NCBI GenBank assembly: GCA_016868195.1
Contig: VGHQ01000002.1
Location: 166,947-230,946 of the forward strand
DNA length: 64,000 nt
Source: Betaproteobacteria bacterium
GTDB lineage: Bacteria; Pseudomonadota; Gammaproteobacteria; Burkholderiales; Methylophilaceae
Direction: 5' to 3'
Of this stretch, positions 1-11,018 are shown one piece after another; the stretch's first letter is position 1, and every line of letters begins with the position of its first letter. The notes below the pieces were generated by a model. It searched no databases, was not told the DNA's origin, and saw only the letters and a list, made by a program, of their open reading frames with translations. Position numbers and translations under genes: made by a program.

Positions 1-1
1 C

Positions 2-1297
2 CTATTTCTTTCGCTTGTCCTGAGATTTTAAATAATTCATTTTTTCAAGAATTTTACTCTCTAATCCTCGAGTTGTAGGCTTATAAAATTCAATAGGCTC
101 TAAATTATCTGGAAAATATTTTTCACCTGATACATACCCATCCGGTTCGTTATGGGCATATCGATAATTTTTACCATAATCTAATTCTTTCATAAGCTTA
201 GTTGGAGCATTTCGAAGATGTACAGGCACATCGCTATTATCACCATCACCTACAAATGCTTTCACTTCATTAAAAGCCATATAGGCTGCATTACTTTTAG
301 CCGCAATAGATAAGTAAATAACAGCATTTGAAAGCGCTAACTCACCCTCAGGCGAACCTAAACGCTCATAAATTTGATATGCCTCTATAGCCATCGTTTG
401 TGCCTTCGGATCAGCTAACCCTATATCCTCAATTGCAATACGAACAATTCTTCTTGCCAAATAAAGTGGATCAGCACCTCCATCCAGCATACGATGGAGC
501 CAATACAGAGCTGCATTCGGATCAGAGCCTCTCACAGATTTATGAAGCGCTGAAATTTGATCGTAAAATTGATCTCCGCCTTTATCAAAGCGTCTTACTT
601 TGCTCGTAATCGTTTTCTTTAAAAAATCTTGATCAATTTTATTTACTTGTAAAGATGTGGCTGTATTAAAAAGTAATTCTAAGAAATTAAGCAGACGTCT
701 GGCATCGCCATTGATATGGCCAATAATTTCTTGTCTAGCTTCTTCATCTACTTCAATATCTGGTGCAATATAATTTTTTGCTTTTTCATAGATCAAAAGA
801 AGGTCTTCTTGATCCAGCATTTTTAAAACGTAGACTTGGGATCGACTTAATAAAGCAGAGTTAACTTCAAAAGATGGATTTTCAGTTGTTGCTCCAATAA
901 AAGTAATGAGCCCTGATTCGACATGCGGCAAAAATGCATCTTGTTGACTTTTATTAAATCGATGAACTTCATCTACAAATAGAATTGTCTTCTTATTATA
1001 TTGCTGTAAATTAAGCTGTGCTTTATCTATAGCCTCCCGAATATCTTTAACGCCAGACAATACTGCAGATACAGATATAACCTCAGCATCAATGGAATTG
1101 GCAATCACACGTGCAATCGTTGTTTTTCCAACGCCCGGGGGTCCCCAAAGAATCATGGACGGTAGATTTCCTGATTCTATTGCGACGCGTAATGATTTAC
1201 CTTCACCTAAAATATGTTTTTGTCCTGCAATTTCACTTACAGTCTTAGGTCTTAAATATTCAGCAAGTGGTAATTGAGATTGATTAGATTCAAACAT
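2..1297 (-). CDS. rarA: Replication-associated recombination protein A (AAA+ ATPase)
   Basis: RarA/MgsA-family AAA+ ATPase, related to clamp-loader subunits and eukaryotic WRNIP1, acting at stalled replication forks. Counting from the chosen ATG (431 aa), Walker A GPPGVGKT lies near residues 52-59, the Walker B/DEVH box near 109-112 and a [10 protein letters not shown] sensor segment near 136. The C-terminal half carries the MgsA-type tetramerisation region. An upstream GTG at 1312 would add five residues and overlap the lolA stop; the ATG at 1297 fits betaproteobacterial relatives, which begin MxxLF-like just before LAExLRP. It is the last gene of ftsK-lolA-rarA, a common order in this class. 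The stop codon is complete at positions 2-4. Confidence 0.96.
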   Translation of the reverse strand: MFESNQSQLPLAEYLRPKTVSEIAGQKHILGEGKSLRVAIESGNLPSMILWGPPGVGKTTIARVIANSIDAEVISVSAVLSGVKDIREAIDKAQLNLQQYNKKTILFVDEVHRFNKSQQDAFLPHVESGLITFIGATTENPSFEVNSALLSRSQVYVLKMLDQEDLLLIYEKAKNYIAPDIEVDEEARQEIIGHINGDARRLLNFLELLFNTATSLQVNKIDQDFLKKTITSKVRRFDKGGDQFYDQISALHKSVRGSDPNAALYWLHRMLDGGADPLYLARRIVRIAIEDIGLADPKAQTMAIEAYQIYERLGSPEGELALSNAVIYLSIAAKSNAAYMAFNEVKAFVGDGDNSDVPVHLRNAPTKLMKELDYGKNYRYAHNEPDGYVSGEKYFPDNLEPIEFYKPTTRGLESKILEKMNYLKSQDKRKK

Positions 1298-1311
1298 TTG
1301 GTTCACGAGCA

Positions 1312-2313
1312 CTATTTACCCGAAGCTTCTTCTTGAATAAACCATTTACCATTAGTTTTTTTAACTAAAAGCAATTTACTGGATTCCTCAGTTAATTTAT
1401 CAGAGGTATATTTTTGTTTAAATTGTATACGCGCTAAATTTTCATTTTTCATAGTCACTTTAATGTCTTCAATTTCAACAAGAATTTTTTCTTGTGAGGA
1501 GATCTTTTGTTTTCTTGAGGCTTGCCATAAAGCTAATGTATCACCATTAGGCGTTTTAAAATCTTCGGCGTAATTACTCAAATAAAGGTCAACATCTTTA
1601 GCTGACCAAGCTCTTGCCCAAGCATTTGCAAAAGCAATCAGCTCTTCATCCTTATTTTTAATTGAAGCTAATGATGTATTGTTGGTTGCTATGCCATTCT
1701 GTACAACATCGACACCAGTTGGCAATTTAAATAAAAAATCATTGTCTACTAGGGTCACATTGTATTTTGCATTTTTAAAACTAATCGTTGTGATATGTTC
1801 AAATGCATCAACAATTTTCATCACTGACAATTTATTTTCAGTTAATCCAAGTATGACTTTGCTAAAACCAGTCCCCTCTTCTTTAGGAACTGCTTCGACC
1901 CATTTAATATTTTGGTTCATTTCATTATCGACCTGGTCTTCTATATTTCTGAGCGTAAAATATTTTTCAATATTTTTGCCTGCAATAATGAGAAGTGGTG
2001 TTGATCCAGAAACTTTAGCTATAGGATTAATAGAAACCTGTCTTAGATCCTGATCGTATATAAAGAGTCGATCGCCATCACTGATAATTTGATTTTGGTA
2101 AGGCTTTAAATAATCCCACCTAAATTTATTAGGTCTTTTAAATAACATAACGCCTTCTACGTCCTGAAGTTTTAAGCCTTTCTTATCCAAAACAACCTGA
2201 CTAAATTCAGAAGACATGCTTGAAACGTTATTCATATAAGTATTTAAATCTGAAATGCCGTCTGCAAGAGCATTGAATGAGAGAATTAAAAAAGTCAAAA
2301 AGATTTTATTCAT
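1312..2313 (-). CDS. lolA: Outer-membrane lipoprotein carrier LolA fused to a C-terminal NTF2/Cds6-like domain
   Basis: Periplasmic chaperone that takes mature lipoproteins from LolCDE to the outer-membrane receptor. Residues 1-17 are a signal peptide (hydrophobic core, cleavage after NALA). The LolA fold covers about 18-215, with typical motifs such as [15 protein letters not shown] and [16 protein letters not shown]. The protein has 333 residues, against roughly 200-210 for ordinary LolA. The extra part, about 220-333, reads like the SnoaL/NTF2-type domain found at the C-terminus of Cds6 and some L,D-transpeptidases ([19 protein letters not shown], then [10 protein letters not shown], ending in KWFIQEE). 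There is no stop or frameshift at the junction. It overlaps the ftsK 3' end by 8 bp, suggesting coupled translation. Confidence 0.9.
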   Translation of the reverse strand: MNKIFLTFLILSFNALADGISDLNTYMNNVSSMSSEFSQVVLDKKGLKLQDVEGVMLFKRPNKFRWDYLKPYQNQIISDGDRLFIYDQDLRQVSINPIAKVSGSTPLLIIAGKNIEKYFTLRNIEDQVDNEMNQNIKWVEAVPKEEGTGFSKVILGLTENKLSVMKIVDAFEHITTISFKNAKYNVTLVDNDFLFKLPTGVDVVQNGIATNNTSLASIKNKDEELIAFANAWARAWSAKDVDLYLSNYAEDFKTPNGDTLALWQASRKQKISSQEKILVEIEDIKVTMKNENLARIQFKQKYTSDKLTEESSKLLLVKKTNGKWFIQEEASGK

Positions 2314-4606
2314 TTTGATTGGGAGCTAGGATGTCTCTATTGCCATTACTTTGCATAGCGGAAACGAGCCCAGCTCTTTCCATATCTTCAATAATTCTTG
2401 CGGCACGGTTATAACCAATGCGGAGATGTCTTTGTACTGAAGAGATGGATGGTTTTCTAGTTCGTAACACTAACTCCACAGCTTCATCATAAAGCGGGTC
2501 TTTCTCGCCCGAGAAATTAGAAGAAAAGTCGCCGTAATCACCGCTCTCTGAAGTTTCGTTAGTTAAAATACCTTCAATGTAATTAGGGTCGCCATGCGAC
2601 TTAAGATAACTCACTACTTTATGAACCTCTTGGTCAGACACAAATGCACCATGAATTCTTTGAGGGTAGCCTGAGCCTGCTGGCTGATATAACATATCCC
2701 CTTGCCCAAGCAGCGTTTCAGCGCCCATTTGATCTAAAATTGTTCGAGAATCAATTTTGCTAGCTACTTGAAATGCAATTCTTGCAGGAATGTTAGCTTT
2801 AATAAGCCCTGTAATGACATCAACGGAAGGTCTTTGTGTTGCTAATACTAGATGAATGCCAGAAGCTCTCGCTTTTTGAGCAAGTCTTGCAATAAGCTCT
2901 TCAATTTTTTTACCTACCACCATCATAAGATCAGCAAGTTCGTCAATCACAATGACAATAAGCGACATTTCAGATAAAGGTTCAGTATTTTCTGGATTCA
3001 TAGGATCCGCAATTGGGGAACCATCTTTCATACTGTCTTTAATTTTTTGGTTGTATCCAGCTAAATTTCTAATGCCCAACATCGACATCAGCTTATAACG
3101 TCTTTCCATTTCAGCTACACACCAATTTAATGCATTAGCAGCTTGGCGCATATCAGTAACAACTGGTGCCAATAAATGAGGAATGCCCTCATATACGGAT
3201 AACTCGAGCATTTTAGGATCAATGAAAATCATCCTAACTTTTTCAGAATTAGCTTTATAAAGCAAACTTAAAATTAATGCATTGATTGCCACTGATTTAC
3301 CTGAGCCTGTGGTACCCGCAATTAATACATGTGGCATTTTCGACAAATCAGCAACCTCGGGTCGGCCTGAAATATCTTTTCCCAAAGCAATCGTGAGTGA
3401 AGCGCTCGTATCTGCAAAGATTTGAGAGCTCATAATTTCAGACAAATAAACAATCTGTCTCTTAGGATTGGGTATTTCTAATCCCATGCATGTTTTACCA
3501 GGAATCGTTTCAACCACACGAACGCTCACAACAGAAAGTGCGCGTGCCAAATCTTTTGATAAGTTGGTCACCTGACTACCTTTAACGCCTGGTGCTGGCT
3601 CAAACTCATAACGTGTAATTACAGGGCCAGGCTGAGCAGATATCACCTTCGCTTCAATACCAAAGTCCATTAATTTTTTTTCAATAAGTCTAGATATAAA
3701 CTCGATTGTTTCTGGCGATTGAGGTTCAACCTGATGCGAGGGTTGATCTAAAAGATGAAGTGGCGGTAATAAATTATCACTAAAATTAAATAGTGGAATT
3801 TGTTTTTCTTTTTGAACTCGCTCACTTTTTTTAATTTCAACTTCTGGAGATTCAATATTAAGTGGCGATCTATTTTCAGATTTTCTTCGCCCACTCTCAA
3901 GCAGCTCCAATCTTTGTTTCTCTATAATTCTTCCGTGTTTGCGATCTTGCCAATCTCTATATCTAAATTGTGCCCTTTGAAATAAAGCAAAAGTAAAGTG
4001 GCCAAAATGCTCTGAAATTTTAAGCCATGACCATCCTGTAAATAGACTAAATCCGATCGCAATTGATGTAATGAGAAAAATACTTGAGCCTATATAACCT
4101 AAAGATGCACGCAACGCATGATCAAATAATTTTCCGAGCAAGCCCCCTTGGCTCAAGGGAAATTGAGCCGGCAGGTCAACAAGATGGCCAGCCTCAAATG
4201 CAGCTGAACTAGAGATGAGAAGAAAGAAACCAAAATAATTAAAAAGTAAAAAAGAGCGATAGCCTTTTAACTCTTTATTGTATTGCGGGTAAAGAAGCCA
4301 AATACTAAAGAAACACAAAAAGCTTAACCACCAACTTGATAAGCCGAAAATATAGAGTAGTAAATCAGACAAATAAGAGCCAATAATACCCCCAGCATTA
4401 TGAATTGAATTTGCACCACTGACACTATGAGACCATGAAGGATCATGGCTAGAGTAAGTCGCAAGTATGATGGTTAAATAAAAGCCTAAAAAAATTAAAC
4501 TTAACCACCAAGCTTCGCGTGTTAGCTTATTTTTAATCCCACTCAGTTTGTTATCTTGTGGAGTTTGGCTAGCTTTTGTAGATTCTGATTTTTTTTTAAA
4601 AAACAA
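2306..4606 (-). CDS. ftsK: DNA translocase FtsK
   Basis: Septum-anchored, ATP-driven DNA pump that clears the terminus and activates XerCD at dif. The N-terminal ~200 residues hold several membrane segments. A short linker follows (about 220-290, much shorter than in E. coli), then the alpha/beta motor with Walker A GTTGSGKS near 430 and a [11 protein letters not shown]alker B region. The C-terminal winged-helix gamma domain ([20 protein letters not shown]) recognises KOPS. At 766 aa it is of the short FtsK/SpoIIIE size typical of betaproteobacteria. The start is TTG: an in-frame TAA lies seven codons upstream, no ATG or GTG lies between, and the next methionine is beyond the first membrane segment. 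Confidence 0.96.
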   Translation of the reverse strand: MFFKKKSESTKASQTPQDNKLSGIKNKLTREAWWLSLIFLGFYLTIILATYSSHDPSWSHSVSGANSIHNAGGIIGSYLSDLLLYIFGLSSWWLSFLCFFSIWLLYPQYNKELKGYRSFLLFNYFGFFLLISSSAAFEAGHLVDLPAQFPLSQGGLLGKLFDHALRASLGYIGSSIFLITSIAIGFSLFTGWSWLKISEHFGHFTFALFQRAQFRYRDWQDRKHGRIIEKQRLELLESGRRKSENRSPLNIESPEVEIKKSERVQKEKQIPLFNFSDNLLPPLHLLDQPSHQVEPQSPETIEFISRLIEKKLMDFGIEAKVISAQPGPVITRYEFEPAPGVKGSQVTNLSKDLARALSVVSVRVVETIPGKTCMGLEIPNPKRQIVYLSEIMSSQIFADTSASLTIALGKDISGRPEVADLSKMPHVLIAGTTGSGKSVAINALILSLLYKANSEKVRMIFIDPKMLELSVYEGIPHLLAPVVTDMRQAANALNWCVAEMERRYKLMSMLGIRNLAGYNQKIKDSMKDGSPIADPMNPENTEPLSEMSLIVIVIDELADLMMVVGKKIEELIARLAQKARASGIHLVLATQRPSVDVITGLIKANIPARIAFQVASKIDSRTILDQMGAETLLGQGDMLYQPAGSGYPQRIHGAFVSDQEVHKVVSYLKSHGDPNYIEGILTNETSESGDYGDFSSNFSGEKDPLYDEAVELVLRTRKPSISSVQRHLRIGYNRAARIIEDMERAGLVSAMQSNGNRDILAPNQNE

Positions 4607-4634
4607 GGTTGTAAGTACTCGGAATGTTTAATCA

Positions 4635-4643
4635 ATTATATCA
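4635..4643 (-). promoter_or_regulatory. Extended -10 promoter for ftsK-lolA-rarA
   Basis: The minus strand reads TGATATAAT, an exact TGn-TATAAT extended -10, 29 bp upstream of the ftsK TTG codon. No good -35 is seen at 17 bp, as expected for an extended -10 promoter. The same nonamer occurs before gnd. Confidence 0.5.
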
Positions 4644-4738
4644 GTTTGAGGTGCCAAAAAATGATGAAAAAAGCCACAAAAAAGGCCTCTTCTAACAAAA
4701 ATAGGTTTGCTTAATCAAGCGATGAAAACTAAAATTGA

Positions 4739-5716
<978 letters not shown>

Positions 5717-5720
5717 TGTC

Positions 5721-6269
5721 ATGACAGCAAATAATGAAGACGAAATTGATTTATTCAGAGAAGCCATCAAAGGGGCAAATCCATTAAAAATCAGCCCCAA
5801 GAAAAAAGAACATAAAGCCCCTCAAAAGAAACCTAAGCCGGTACCTCTTAACTTTATAAGAGACGAAAAACAAGCGCTCATTGATTCCATCAGCGATCAC
5901 TATGAACCAATTCATGATATTGAGAATGGGGAAGAACTCTTATATATTAGAGAAGGCCATTCCCCTGATATTTTAAAAAAATTAAGAAAAGGATTTTGGG
6001 TTGTACAAAAATCTATTGATCTTCATGGCATGACTTCAGATGAAGCTAAAGCCTATGTTGTTCAATTTATTGCTGAATGTAAAAAAAATGATGTTCGATG
6101 CGTTCGCATTGTGCATGGAAAAGGTTACAATTCGAAAAATAAGGAACCTGTTCTTAAAAACAAATTAAAGCATTGGCTAGCACAAAAAGAGGAGGTAATA
6201 GCATACGCTCAAGCTAGAGTACATGATGGTGGTGGTGGTGCAGTTATTGTTTTATTAAGAGCACATTAA
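5721..6269 (+). CDS. Smr-domain (DUF-type SmrA/B-like) putative endonuclease
   Basis: Small MutS-related domain protein of 182 residues. A lysine- and proline-rich N-terminal region (residues 20-45) precedes the Smr domain, whose signature is seen as SIDLHGMTSDEAKAYV near 98-113 and IVHGKGYNSK near 130-139, ending in the glycine-rich DGGGGAVIVLL. SmrA/SmrB relatives are nicking endonucleases; SmrB acts on mRNA at collided ribosomes. Which role applies here cannot be told. It is 4 bp behind trxB, and its 3' end overlaps the convergent ABC transporter gene by 4 bp. Confidence 0.88.
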   Translation: MTANNEDEIDLFREAIKGANPLKISPKKKEHKAPQKKPKPVPLNFIRDEKQALIDSISDHYEPIHDIENGEELLYIREGHSPDILKKLRKGFWVVQKSIDLHGMTSDEAKAYVVQFIAECKKNDVRCVRIVHGKGYNSKNKEPVLKNKLKHWLAQKEEVIAYAQARVHDGGGGAVIVLLRAH

Positions 6270-8095
6270 TCTTCGCCAAGGAAGCCTCCACTTTGATGTC
6301 TCCAGAGTCTTGCATATAAACCTTTCTTTTTAATAAGTTCAGTATGAGACCCCTCCTCAATAATCTTACCTTTATCGATTACAATAAGTCTATCCATTGC
6401 TGCAATAGTTGATAGTCGATGTGCGATTGCAATTACTGTTTTACCTTTCATGAGTTGATAGAGACTTTGCTGAATAACAACCTCAATCTCTGAATCAAGA
6501 GCACTAGTTGCCTCATCTAACAACAGTATTGGTGCACCTTTTAATATTACCCTCGCAATAGATATTCGCTGCCTCTGACCGCCTGATAATTTAACGCCTC
6601 TTTCTCCTACATGCGCTTCATAACCCTTTCTAGAAAAATTATCTTCTAACTGCATGATAAAATCATGCGCCTTAGCTCTTTTTGCAGCATCAATCATTTG
6701 TTTTTGAGTTGCATTAGGTCTGCCATATACAATATTATCTTTAATAGAACGGTGAAGAAGAGAAGTATCTTGGGTCACCATACCAATTTTTTCTCTTAAA
6801 CTATTTTGCTTTACTTTAGAAATATCTTGATCATCAATTGTGATCATGCCTGCTTTGAGATCATAAAATCTTAATAATAAATTTACGAGTGTAGATTTTC
6901 CTGAGCCAGATCTTCCAACTAAGCCAACCTTCTCACCCGGGTTTATATGCAAAGAAAAGTTATGATAAACAGATTTTTTTTGGTTAGGGTAACTAAAAAC
7001 TATATTTTGAAATGAAACTGAAGCCTTCCTTATATGGAGATCTTTTGCGCTTTTTTCATCTTTAATCTCTTGATGCATTGATAAAGTATTTAAACCATCT
7101 TGAAGTGTCCCCACTTGTTCATATAGCGAAGTCATCTCCCACATCACCCAATGCGATATACCACTTAATCTAAGAGCCATTGCGGTGGAAGTTGCAATAA
7201 CACCCACCATAATTTCGCTGCTAGACCAAAGCCAAATTGCAGCAAGAGCAGTACCGATGACAAGGAGCATACTGAGTAAATGATTAACGACTTCAATCCA
7301 GCTAACTAATCGCATTTGCTTATTGACACTACCTAAAAATTCCTTCATGGCCACTTTTGCAAAATTAGCTTCTCGTCCTGCATGAGAAAATAGCTTGATT
7401 GTGCTTATATTGGTGTATGCATCTGTAATTCTTCCAGTCATTAAAGCTCTAGCATCAGCTTGATTTCTTGATAGCGTACTTAAGCGCGGCACAAAATATA
7501 CTAAAGCTAATATATAAAATATTACCCATCCGATAAAAGGAAGCATTAGTACATAATTAAATTTACCAACAACTAAAATCATCGTAAGGATATAAATCAC
7601 GACATAAATTAATATATCAGCCAAAATAAACCATAAATCTCTGACAGCAAGAGCAGTTTGCATAACTTTTGCAGCAACTCTTCCTGCGAATTCATTGTGA
7701 TAAAAATTCATACTTTGATTAAGAAGCAAGCGATGGAAATTCCAACGCATGCGCATCGGAAATGCACCAGCAAGTGATTGATGTTTAATTAATGTTTGAA
7801 ATAATATAAGTATCGTACTTAAAATTAAAATCAGAGAAGCAGATAGCAGCATAGAAAAATGTTGGCTCCAGAAATCATTTCGGCTTGAATGATTTAAGAG
7901 ATCAACAAGCGATCCCATATATGAAAATAAAATAGCTTCAAACCCACCTATAAATCCTGTAAGTAATGCCATATATAAAATTAGCCATCTTAGATTTTTC
8001 GTACACGACCAAATGAATGGTAATAAAGTTTTAGGTGGGGTAACTAAAAAATCTTCAGGGAATGGATTAAGTAGGTTTTCGAAATACTTAAACAT
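6266..8095 (-). CDS. ABC-type exporter, fused permease and ATPase
   Basis: A 609-residue half-transporter with six membrane segments in about residues 1-330, followed by a nucleotide-binding domain: Walker A GRSGSGKST near 400, signature LSGGQRQR near 505, Walker B ILLLDEATSAL near 523 and switch histidine in IAIAHRLST. It would work as a homodimer in the inner membrane exporting a lipid, peptide or drug. The architecture (MdlB/MsbA-like) does not decide the substrate. It lies 8 bp downstream of ispF in the same direction, so it may belong to the ispD-ispF transcript, though no functional link is apparent. Confidence 0.9.
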   Translation of the reverse strand: MFKYFENLLNPFPEDFLVTPPKTLLPFIWSCTKNLRWLILYMALLTGFIGGFEAILFSYMGSLVDLLNHSSRNDFWSQHFSMLLSASLILILSTILILFQTLIKHQSLAGAFPMRMRWNFHRLLLNQSMNFYHNEFAGRVAAKVMQTALAVRDLWFILADILIYVVIYILTMILVVGKFNYVLMLPFIGWVIFYILALVYFVPRLSTLSRNQADARALMTGRITDAYTNISTIKLFSHAGREANFAKVAMKEFLGSVNKQMRLVSWIEVVNHLLSMLLVIGTALAAIWLWSSSEIMVGVIATSTAMALRLSGISHWVMWEMTSLYEQVGTLQDGLNTLSMHQEIKDEKSAKDLHIRKASVSFQNIVFSYPNQKKSVYHNFSLHINPGEKVGLVGRSGSGKSTLVNLLLRFYDLKAGMITIDDQDISKVKQNSLREKIGMVTQDTSLLHRSIKDNIVYGRPNATQKQMIDAAKRAKAHDFIMQLEDNFSRKGYEAHVGERGVKLSGGQRQRISIARVILKGAPILLLDEATSALDSEIEVVIQQSLYQLMKGKTVIAIAHRLSTIAAMDRLIVIDKGKIIEEGSHTELIKKKGLYARLWRHQSGGFLGED

Positions 8096-8103
8096 GAAAA
8101 AGA

Positions 8104-8580
8104 TTAATTAGACTCTATTAAACATATAGCTTGGGCTGCAATACCCTCTCCTCTACCAGTGAATCCAAGAGTTTCAGTAGTTGTCGCTTTAACGTTGATT
8201 CTATTTATATCTATATTGCAATCTGATGCTATATTCTTTTTAATTTGATCAATGTAAGGGATTAATTTAGGCAACTCACAAATCACAGTCGCATCAATAT
8301 TCACAATAGAATATTTTTTTTGCTGAAGAAGTGAAATAACTTTTTTTAAAATTTCTCTTGAATTTATATCTTTAATTAAAGGATCTGTATTTGGAAAATG
8401 CTTTCCAATATCACCTAAAGCAGCTGCGCCGAGAATAGCATCTGATATGGCATGAAGAAGAACGTCAGCATCTGAATGGCCATCCAATCCCTTACTGAAT
8501 GGAATATCAACGCCACCAATAATACATTTTCTTCCATTTACCAATTGATGAACATCAAAACCTTGTCCGACTTTTATCAT
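8104..8580 (-). CDS. ispF: 2-C-methyl-D-erythritol 2,4-cyclodiphosphate synthase
   Basis: MEP-pathway enzyme converting CDP-ME 2-phosphate to MEcPP with release of CMP. It has 158 residues, the usual length. The metal site is visible as GFDVHQL (D8 and H10) and in GHSDADVLLHA, and the C-terminal FTGRGEGIAAQA motif is present. It sits 9 bp downstream of ispD, the enzyme two steps earlier. In many betaproteobacteria ispDF follow ftsB; here they have been moved away from ftsB, which lies at 46.0-46.4 kb. Confidence 0.97.
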   Translation of the reverse strand: MIKVGQGFDVHQLVNGRKCIIGGVDIPFSKGLDGHSDADVLLHAISDAILGAAALGDIGKHFPNTDPLIKDINSREILKKVISLLQQKKYSIVNIDATVICELPKLIPYIDQIKKNIASDCNIDINRINVKATTTETLGFTGRGEGIAAQAICLIESN

Positions 8581-8589
8581 AGTAAGCGC

Positions 8590-9270
8590 CTATTTACTTA
8601 TTAATTGCTCAAGGATATTAAGATCTTCTGGATAGGTAATTTTAAAATTTTTAAAATTACCTTTAATTAATTTAGGCTTTACCCCCAAACGCTCAATCGC
8701 TTGAGATTCGTCAGTTGGAATCCCATCAAATTTTACTAATGCATCACTTAACATTTTATAACGATACATTTGTGGTGTTTGTGCCTGCCATAAGTGTTCT
8801 CTTGAAGGAGACTCAACTACCCTATCTTCTTCGTCAGATTTTTTTACAGTATCAGCTAATGGGTAGGCCAAGAGACCGCCCACTGGATCATCTTTTAATA
8901 CATGCATTAAATGCTCCACATCTCTCCCTTCTATACCAGGACGAACCGCATCATGAACCAAAATCCAATCATTTTTATTTACATAATCTTTTATTATTTT
9001 TAATGAATTAAGCACTGTTTCTGCTCGTGATTCACCGCCACAATAATGGGCATTTACCTTAGATGAAAAAGAAAGATTAAGTGTTTTCCATATCTCATCA
9101 CTAGAATGAAGTGCAATATGAATTGAATGAATAAGTGAAATATTATCAAAAACACGAACTACTCTCTCAATGAGTGTTTGTTTGTGAATTGAAAGATATT
9201 GCTTAGGCTGACCCAATCCCATTCTGGAGCCTACACCTGCTGCTGGAATAATAATATGAAATTTAGCCAT
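8590..9270 (-). CDS. ispD: 2-C-methyl-D-erythritol 4-phosphate cytidylyltransferase
   Basis: MEP-pathway enzyme joining MEP and CTP to give CDP-ME. The nucleotide-binding loop IPAAGVGSRMG with PKQY is at the N-terminus, followed by the conserved HDAVRPG and TDESQAIE segments. The ATG at 9270 gives 226 residues and puts the IPAAG motif at the usual distance from the start. An in-frame ATG at 9285 would add MLKFD but has GAGG only 2 bp in front. It is the first gene of ispD-ispF; amtB ends 30 bp upstream on the same strand reading order, so a shared transcript is possible. Confidence 0.96.
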   Translation of the reverse strand: MAKFHIIIPAAGVGSRMGLGQPKQYLSIHKQTLIERVVRVFDNISLIHSIHIALHSSDEIWKTLNLSFSSKVNAHYCGGESRAETVLNSLKIIKDYVNKNDWILVHDAVRPGIEGRDVEHLMHVLKDDPVGGLLAYPLADTVKKSDEEDRVVESPSREHLWQAQTPQMYRYKMLSDALVKFDGIPTDESQAIERLGVKPKLIKGNFKNFKITYPEDLNILEQLISK

Positions 9271-9315
9271 ATCAAATTTTAACATGGCCTCATATGATGC
9301 TTTTAAGAGATAGAT

Positions 9316-10506
9316 CTAATCTTCTGTATTAGCTGCAATTTTATGAATCGAAATATCTGAGCCATTAAACTCTTCTTCTTGGCTTAAACGAATACCAAAA
9401 AAATGCTTAATGATGCCGTAAACAAAAAATCCACCTAGAAGCGCAATCCCAATACCTAATAAAGTCCCGATGAGTTGCGATATAAAACTAACACCACCCA
9501 TGCCACCAAAATAAGAAGAACCAAAAATGCCTGCTGCAATACCACCCCATGCACCACAAAGCCCATGTAATGGCCACACGCCTAGTACATCATCGATTTT
9601 TAAACGATTTTGTGTAAGCGTGAAAGCCCATACAAAAAGAATACCTGCAACTAAACCAGTTATAAGGGCGCCAATGGGGTGAAAAATATCTGACCCCGCA
9701 CAAACAGCTACAAGCCCTGCAAGTGGCCCATTATGAATAAAACCAGGGTCATTTTTTCCAACAATGAGCGCTGCAATCGAACCCCCTACTAATGCCATAA
9801 GAGAATTCATTGCAACTAAGCCTGAAATACCACTTGCAGTCTGCGCTGACATTACATTAAATCCAAACCAACCTACAGTTAGAATCCAGGCACCCAGTGC
9901 GAGAAACGGAATATTAGAGGGTGGGTAAGCAAGAAGTCTTCCATCTTTACTATATCTTCCATATCTTGCACCGAGTAATAAAACGGCTGCTAAAGCAATC
10001 CAACCTCCCATCGCATGCACAACAACCGATCCTGCAAAGTCATGGAATTTAAAGCCAAAATTACCTTCAAGAAAAGATTGAACACCTAAGTGATTATTCC
10101 AAGCAATCCCTTCAAAAAACGGATATATAAATCCCACCAAAGCAAAAGTAGCTGCTAATTGAGAATTGAATTTAGCTCGCTCAGCTATGCCTCCAGAGAT
10201 AATGGCAGGAATCGCTGCAGCAAAAGTAAGTAGGAAAAAAAACTTGACGAGCTCATAACCATTTTTAGCTGATAATGTCTCTGCCGGAGATAAGAAGCTA
10301 ACGCCATAAGCGATACCATAACCAATAAAGAAATAAGCAAGCGTCGATACAGAAAAATCAACAAGGATTTTAACGAGCGCATTTACTTGGTTTTTATGAC
10401 GAACCGTACCCACTTCTAAAAATGCAAATCCTGCATGCATAGCAAGCACCATAATTGCGCCTAATAAAACAAATAAAACATCATTTGCACCAATTAAGTT
10501 ATCCAT
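9316..10506 (-). CDS. amtB: Ammonium transporter (Amt/MEP family)
   Basis: Inner-membrane trimeric channel for ammonium uptake, 396 residues with about eleven membrane helices and no obvious cleaved signal peptide. Conserved pore features are visible: HAGFAFLEVGTVRHKN at the N-terminus, FHDFAGSVVVHAMGGW holding the first of the twin histidines, and VWPLHGLCGAWGGIAAG with the second. No glnK/glnB gene lies next to it, so its PII partner must be elsewhere. A dyad resembling an NtrC site lies about 115 bp upstream of the start (separate entry), which would fit nitrogen control. Confidence 0.95.
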   Translation of the reverse strand: MDNLIGANDVLFVLLGAIMVLAMHAGFAFLEVGTVRHKNQVNALVKILVDFSVSTLAYFFIGYGIAYGVSFLSPAETLSAKNGYELVKFFFLLTFAAAIPAIISGGIAERAKFNSQLAATFALVGFIYPFFEGIAWNNHLGVQSFLEGNFGFKFHDFAGSVVVHAMGGWIALAAVLLLGARYGRYSKDGRLLAYPPSNIPFLALGAWILTVGWFGFNVMSAQTASGISGLVAMNSLMALVGGSIAALIVGKNDPGFIHNGPLAGLVAVCAGSDIFHPIGALITGLVAGILFVWAFTLTQNRLKIDDVLGVWPLHGLCGAWGGIAAGIFGSSYFGGMGGVSFISQLIGTLLGIGIALLGGFFVYGIIKHFFGIRLSQEEEFNGSDISIHKIAANTED

Positions 10507-10619
10507 GATCAGCGTTCTTTCTCTGAAATATTAAATTAGCCTTAATTTTATATAAAAATGAATAGAAATTGGAGATTGTGATTTTTTTATCTTAAAACTT
10601 ACGGATTATTCTTCTTTTA

Positions 10620-10636
10620 AGCACTATTTATGTGCA
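10620..10636. promoter_or_regulatory. Possible NtrC-type dyad upstream of amtB
   Basis: The sequence AGCACTATTTATGTGCA has the GCAC-N7-GTGC spacing of enterobacterial NtrC sites and lies 115 bp before the amtB ATG. No convincing -24/-12 (GG-N10-GC) sigma-54 promoter was found between the site and the gene; a TATAAAAT -10-like element is present instead. The assignment is tentative. Confidence 0.3.
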
Positions 10637-10703
10637 TCAAAATAATCATTAAAGTCTCTTTAACCCCGTTTAAGATATCAAAATCTAATTTTTATTAAAG
10701 CCT

Positions 10704-11018
10704 ATGTTGGAATATAGCCTTCTTGTGATACTTATTGCGATTGCTTGGTTTTGGATTGATACAATCTCAAAACGCGAGCTAGCTATTCAAATGGGTAAAA
10801 ATCTATCTCAGCAATTTGATCTTCAATTCTTAGACGAAACCGTTGCCTGCGAAAAAATTACATTGAAACGAAATGAAAAAGGGCAAGTTGCCATCTTAAG
10901 GTGTTATGAATTTATGGTGAGTAGCTCCACAAATGATCGCATCAAATGCAATCTCTTTCTTTTGGGAAAAGATTTGCATAACTGGCATATTCCGCCTTAT
11001 ATCAATACCGTTTCTTAA
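10704..11018 (+). CDS. DUF3301 domain protein, small membrane-anchored
   Basis: A 104-residue protein with one N-terminal membrane segment (about residues 3-17, YSLLVILIAIAWFWID) and a short soluble part containing LQFLDETVACEKITLKRN and YEFMVSS, typical of DUF3301 proteins. Its function is unknown. The stop codon abuts the gluQ start directly (TAA then ATG), so the two are probably translated from one message; this neighbourhood is common in beta- and gammaproteobacteria. Confidence 0.8.
   Translation: MLEYSLLVILIAIAWFWIDTISKRELAIQMGKNLSQQFDLQFLDETVACEKITLKRNEKGQVAILRCYEFMVSSSTNDRIKCNLFLLGKDLHNWHIPPYINTVS

Noticed and set aside
1679..2053. 124-codon plus-strand frame inside lolA
   Set aside because: Antisense shadow, low-complexity composition, no start signal.
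4661..4714. 17-codon lysine-rich frame (MMKKATKKASSNKNRFA) between ftsK and trxB with a GAGG upstream
   Set aside because: Possible leader peptide, but too short and of simple composition in AT-rich DNA; no conservation evidence available.
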